In this document: in pieces, positions 61,566 through 64,000 of the stretch
Layout of the letters: the number at the start of each line of letters is the position of its first letter
Position numbering within the stretch: the first letter of the stretch is position 1
Origin: Taudactylus pleione
Taxonomy: Eukaryota > Chordata > Amphibia > Anura > Myobatrachidae
DNA: 64,000 bases
Direction: 5' to 3'
Assembly: GCA_031769625.1 (NCBI GenBank)
Contig: JAUIMM010000088.1
Span: forward strand, 7,021,501-7,085,500
Position numbers and translations under genes: made by a program
The notes under the pieces: model-generated
The model's input: only the letters and a program-made list of their open reading frames with translations
Told to the model about the DNA's origin: nothing
The model's database searches: none

Positions 61566-62364
61566 AAAAATGCGTTAATTATTTCGCAAATGCAAGTCAC
61601 TACACCAACAGTCAAAAATGCGTTAATTATTTCGCAAATGCAAGTCACTACACCAACAGTCAAAAATGCGTTAATTAGTTCGCAAATGCAAGTCACTACA
61701 CCAACAGTCAAAAATGCGTTAATTAGTTCGCAAATGCAAGTCACTACACCAACAGTCAAAAATGCGTTAATTATTTCGCAAATGCAAGTCACTACACCAA
61801 CAGTCAAAAATGCGTTAATTAGTTCGCAAATGCAAGTCACTACACCAACAGTCAAAAATGCGTTAATTAGTTCGCAAATGCAAGTCACTACACCAACAGT
61901 CAAAAATGCGTTAATTAGTTCGCAAATGCAAGTCACTACACCAACAGTCAAAAATGCGTTAATTATTTCGCAAATGCAAGTCACTACACCAACAGTCAAA
62001 AATGCGTTAATTAGTTCGCAAATGCAAGTCACTACACCAACAGTCAAAAATGCGTTAATTAGTTCGCAAATGCAGGTCACTACACCAACAGTCAAAAATG
62101 CGTTAATTATTTCGCAAATGCAAGTCACTACACCAACAGTCAAAAATGCGTTAATTATTTCGCAAATGCAAGTCACTACACCAACAGTCAAAAATGCGTT
62201 AATTAGTTCGCAAATGCAAGCCACTACACCAACAGTCAAAAATGCGTTAATTAGTTCGCAAATGCAAGCCACTACACCAACAGTCAAAAATGCGTTAATT
62301 AGTTCGCAAATGCAAGTCACTACACCAACAGTCAAAAATGCGTTAATTAGTTCGCAAATGCAAG
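61566..62364 (-). repeat. 48-bp minisatellite between divergent promoters, copy 2
   Basis: Sixteen full units plus 31 bp. The unit, read in the transposase direction, contains gactgttggtgta, gtgacttgcatttgcgaa and taattaacgcattttt. Units vary mainly at ttatttcg / ttagttcg. It starts 223 bases from the transposase ATG and ends 440 bases from the TATA box of the NAIF1-like gene, the same anchoring as in copy 1. Confidence 0.97.
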
Positions 62365-62803
62365 AAAAATAATGGACTTACCAAAATCGAATATATAAGA
62401 TTTCCCTCAAAAAGGTCTTTGGGTCCGAAAGCCAAAACAAACTAAAATAGATGAAATTAGTGTAAAAAAAAAAATATCAAACAAAAAACCAGAAGTAGAC
62501 ACCAATTGGCCACAAATTAGACTGCACAAAACTTACCAAATCAGGAAACGATGGCAAAAAATAAACCAAAAAAATGCGAACGGAAAACCAAAACAACTGT
62601 AGCAAACCAAAAAAAATACAAACACCGCCAAATCCTCCAACCACAAACAACCAAATCCAACCAACTTAACCGCCAACAATCCAACAACGCAACCTCGACT
62701 CCACACACACCAAGCCATAAATAGTGTTTATTTTCCCGCACAAATTAAGGATGAATCATAGGGACGCACAATCAATGATGCGGCCGCAAACTAAGGACGC
62801 ATG

Positions 62804-62811
62804 TATAAATA
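62804..62811 (+). promoter_or_regulatory. TATA box of the NAIF1-like gene, copy 2
   Basis: TATAAATA, immediately followed by cgtca (TGACGT on the other strand), about 53 bases before the ATG. It is conserved with copy 1. Confidence 0.7.
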
Positions 62812-62863
62812 CGTCACGAAATCACATTTAATTTCTGGTTGATTTCATTCTGGAAGCAGAGAC

Positions 62864-64000
62864 ATGGCTTCAGACCAGGGAAACAATGGCCAAAATTCCG
62901 GCGGTAAGGCCTTCATGCATTTTGTCTCAATGATTCTTTAAAAACATAATATTGTGCAAGTTGTGAAGTGGCTAAATCTGCATATTTACCCAAATAGGTG
63001 AGGAGGATGACATGGAAGAGACTGCTGGCCCCAGTCAACCCGCCAAAGCTGCCAAAAAAAAAAGGCAGCCACATTTCACAAGCAAGGAGATGGAGGTTTT
63101 GATCCAGAAGTGCGTTGACATCCTGCCCCAGGCAGCCAGGAATATGAGCCAAAGCCAGAAGTGGAGAATGTGGGAGGAGGTCGCCGTTGCTGTCAATAGG
63201 GTGGGTGTTTATGTCCGTCTAGCCCGGGATGTCAAACGGCGGTAAGTAAACACTTTCCCATCCTATAAACAAACCCCATTGTAAAAAAAAGGATAATGGT
63301 TCCAATTTCATTCCACAGATGGGCAGACTTCAAATATCGTCTCAAGCAAAAACTTGCCGACAGGGCTAGGCATGCAAGGGGGACAGGTGGGGGTCCCACC
63401 CCTGTGTCATTGGAGTTGACAGACTTAGAAGAGCTGGCACAGGGGTGTGTGCAGGCTGTGGAGGTGTTTGGCGTGTCCAACATGGATACGGACATGCCAG
63501 ACTTTGCGGCTCCTCATGTTGGCCAAGGTAAGTCTTGTGATGTCACCAACTCTGAAATGCTATTGTGCCAATATGTAGATTCTAATGTGAGTCTTTTCGC
63601 ATTTTTCCTAACAGAGACAGAGGCGGATGAGTCTGCTCCAGAGGGGAGCCTTGGCCGCAGAATTTCTGCTGGCTCTGCAGGGGAGGAACCAGTACATCCG
63701 GCTGAGGACCCTGCAGAAGCCAGTCCAGGGCGTGCCCCCTCGCAGGCAGTGGGCCTCCTCACAGAACTCAATTTTAAATCGGATTTCCATACGGAGATTC
63801 TGCAGAGGATGGACGCCAGTCTGATACGGGTGGCTGAGGCCCTGGAGCAAAATGCTGCGGCCAACGTGACCATTGCTCAGGCCCTGGCGGAAAATACCAG
63901 GGCCAACATCCGCATCGCCGATGCCCTGGAGCAGCTCGTTCGCCAGCACATGGTGGAGCCGACCTCCCTTCCTGCCGGAACATCCGGATCCTCCACCTCT
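62864..64000 (+). CDS. NAIF1-like Myb/SANT protein of Harbinger copy 2 (partial, open)
   Basis: This is the accessory DNA-binding partner expected of PIF/Harbinger elements; HARBI1 and NAIF1 are the known domesticated pair in vertebrates. Exons: 62864-62903, 62998-63241, 63319-63527 and 63615 to beyond the window. Phases join cleanly. The start MASDQGNNGQNSG is acidic/polar. A basic patch (KAAKKKRQPHFTSKEMEVL) then opens the Myb/SANT-like domain, which ends DVKRRWADFKYRLKQKLA, about residues 35-105. Exon 4 carries coiled-coil helices (FHTEILQRMDASLIRVAEA, ANIRIADALEQLVRQH). Unlike copy 1 it has no frameshift in the visible part. The stop lies outside the window. Confidence 0.9.

Larger units (their letters stand above)
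56935..64000. mobile_element. Three-gene PIF/Harbinger transposon, copy 2 (inverted, runs off window)
   Basis: It starts GGCCCTGATTCAGACCC and runs collinear with copy 1 read in reverse. The same three genes sit in the same order with the same introns and the same two minisatellite positions. The distance from the end to the third gene's inner ATG is 674 bp here and 673 bp in copy 1. By collinearity the missing end should lie about 1.2 kb beyond the window, near position 65175. Every gene is open as far as seen, so this is the better candidate for an autonomous element. Confidence 0.93.

Overview
The window looks like vertebrate, most likely amphibian (frog), genomic DNA made almost entirely of transposable elements and tandem repeats. 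I infer this from the mix seen here: PIF/Harbinger and Tc1 DNA transposons, hAT, Tigger and Harbinger-type MITEs, an L2/CR1-like LINE, an L1/Tx1-like LINE, a Penelope-like element and a Helitron-like element, all with eukaryotic GT-AG introns, TATA boxes and AATAAA signals. I found no host protein-coding exon, tRNA or rRNA. The species cannot be fixed from sequence alone.

Layout. 0-9.8 kb: a 533-bp segmental duplication (194-726 and 5674-6206), nested MITEs and a TTAGGG-like repeat. 9.8-11.35 kb: a complete Tc1-family transposon with an open DD34E transposase. 14.1-15.7 kb: a decayed Penelope-like element, split by a MITE. 16.4-18.0 kb: a 13-bp minisatellite. 18-31 kb: hAT, Tigger and other MITEs, an L2/CR1-like LINE 3' end and a Helitron-like element. 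31.6-32.9 kb: a 36-bp minisatellite carrying a hAT-like insertion. 35.27-43.55 kb: a full-length Harbinger element (copy 1, 8281 bp). 44.1-49.25 kb: a decayed L1/Tx1-like LINE holding two MITEs. 50-56.5 kb: more MITEs. 56.94 kb to the window end: a second Harbinger element (copy 2), inverted relative to copy 1 and cut by the window edge.

The most interesting content is the pair of Harbinger elements. Each carries three genes rather than the usual two. These are a HARBI1-like DD35E transposase (362 aa, three coding exons), a NAIF1-like Myb/SANT protein with a coiled-coil tail (four exons) transcribed divergently from it, and a second, different Myb-like protein (220-230 aa, three exons) convergent with the transposase. 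All three are open in copy 2 as far as the window shows. In copy 1 the transposase and the second Myb-like gene are open, but the NAIF1-like gene has three frameshifting indels. Each element also holds two internal minisatellites at fixed places: a 48-bp array between the divergent promoters, and a 50-bp array in intron 1 of the second Myb-like gene.

The two 48-bp arrays share a conserved 35-bp core. The other 13 bp of the unit are unrelated between copies, although uniform within each array. This suggests a maintained binding site inside a fast-homogenising repeat. Several MITEs in the window share the Harbinger terminal inverted repeat and have 3-bp target duplications, so they are plausible non-autonomous partners of this three-gene element.
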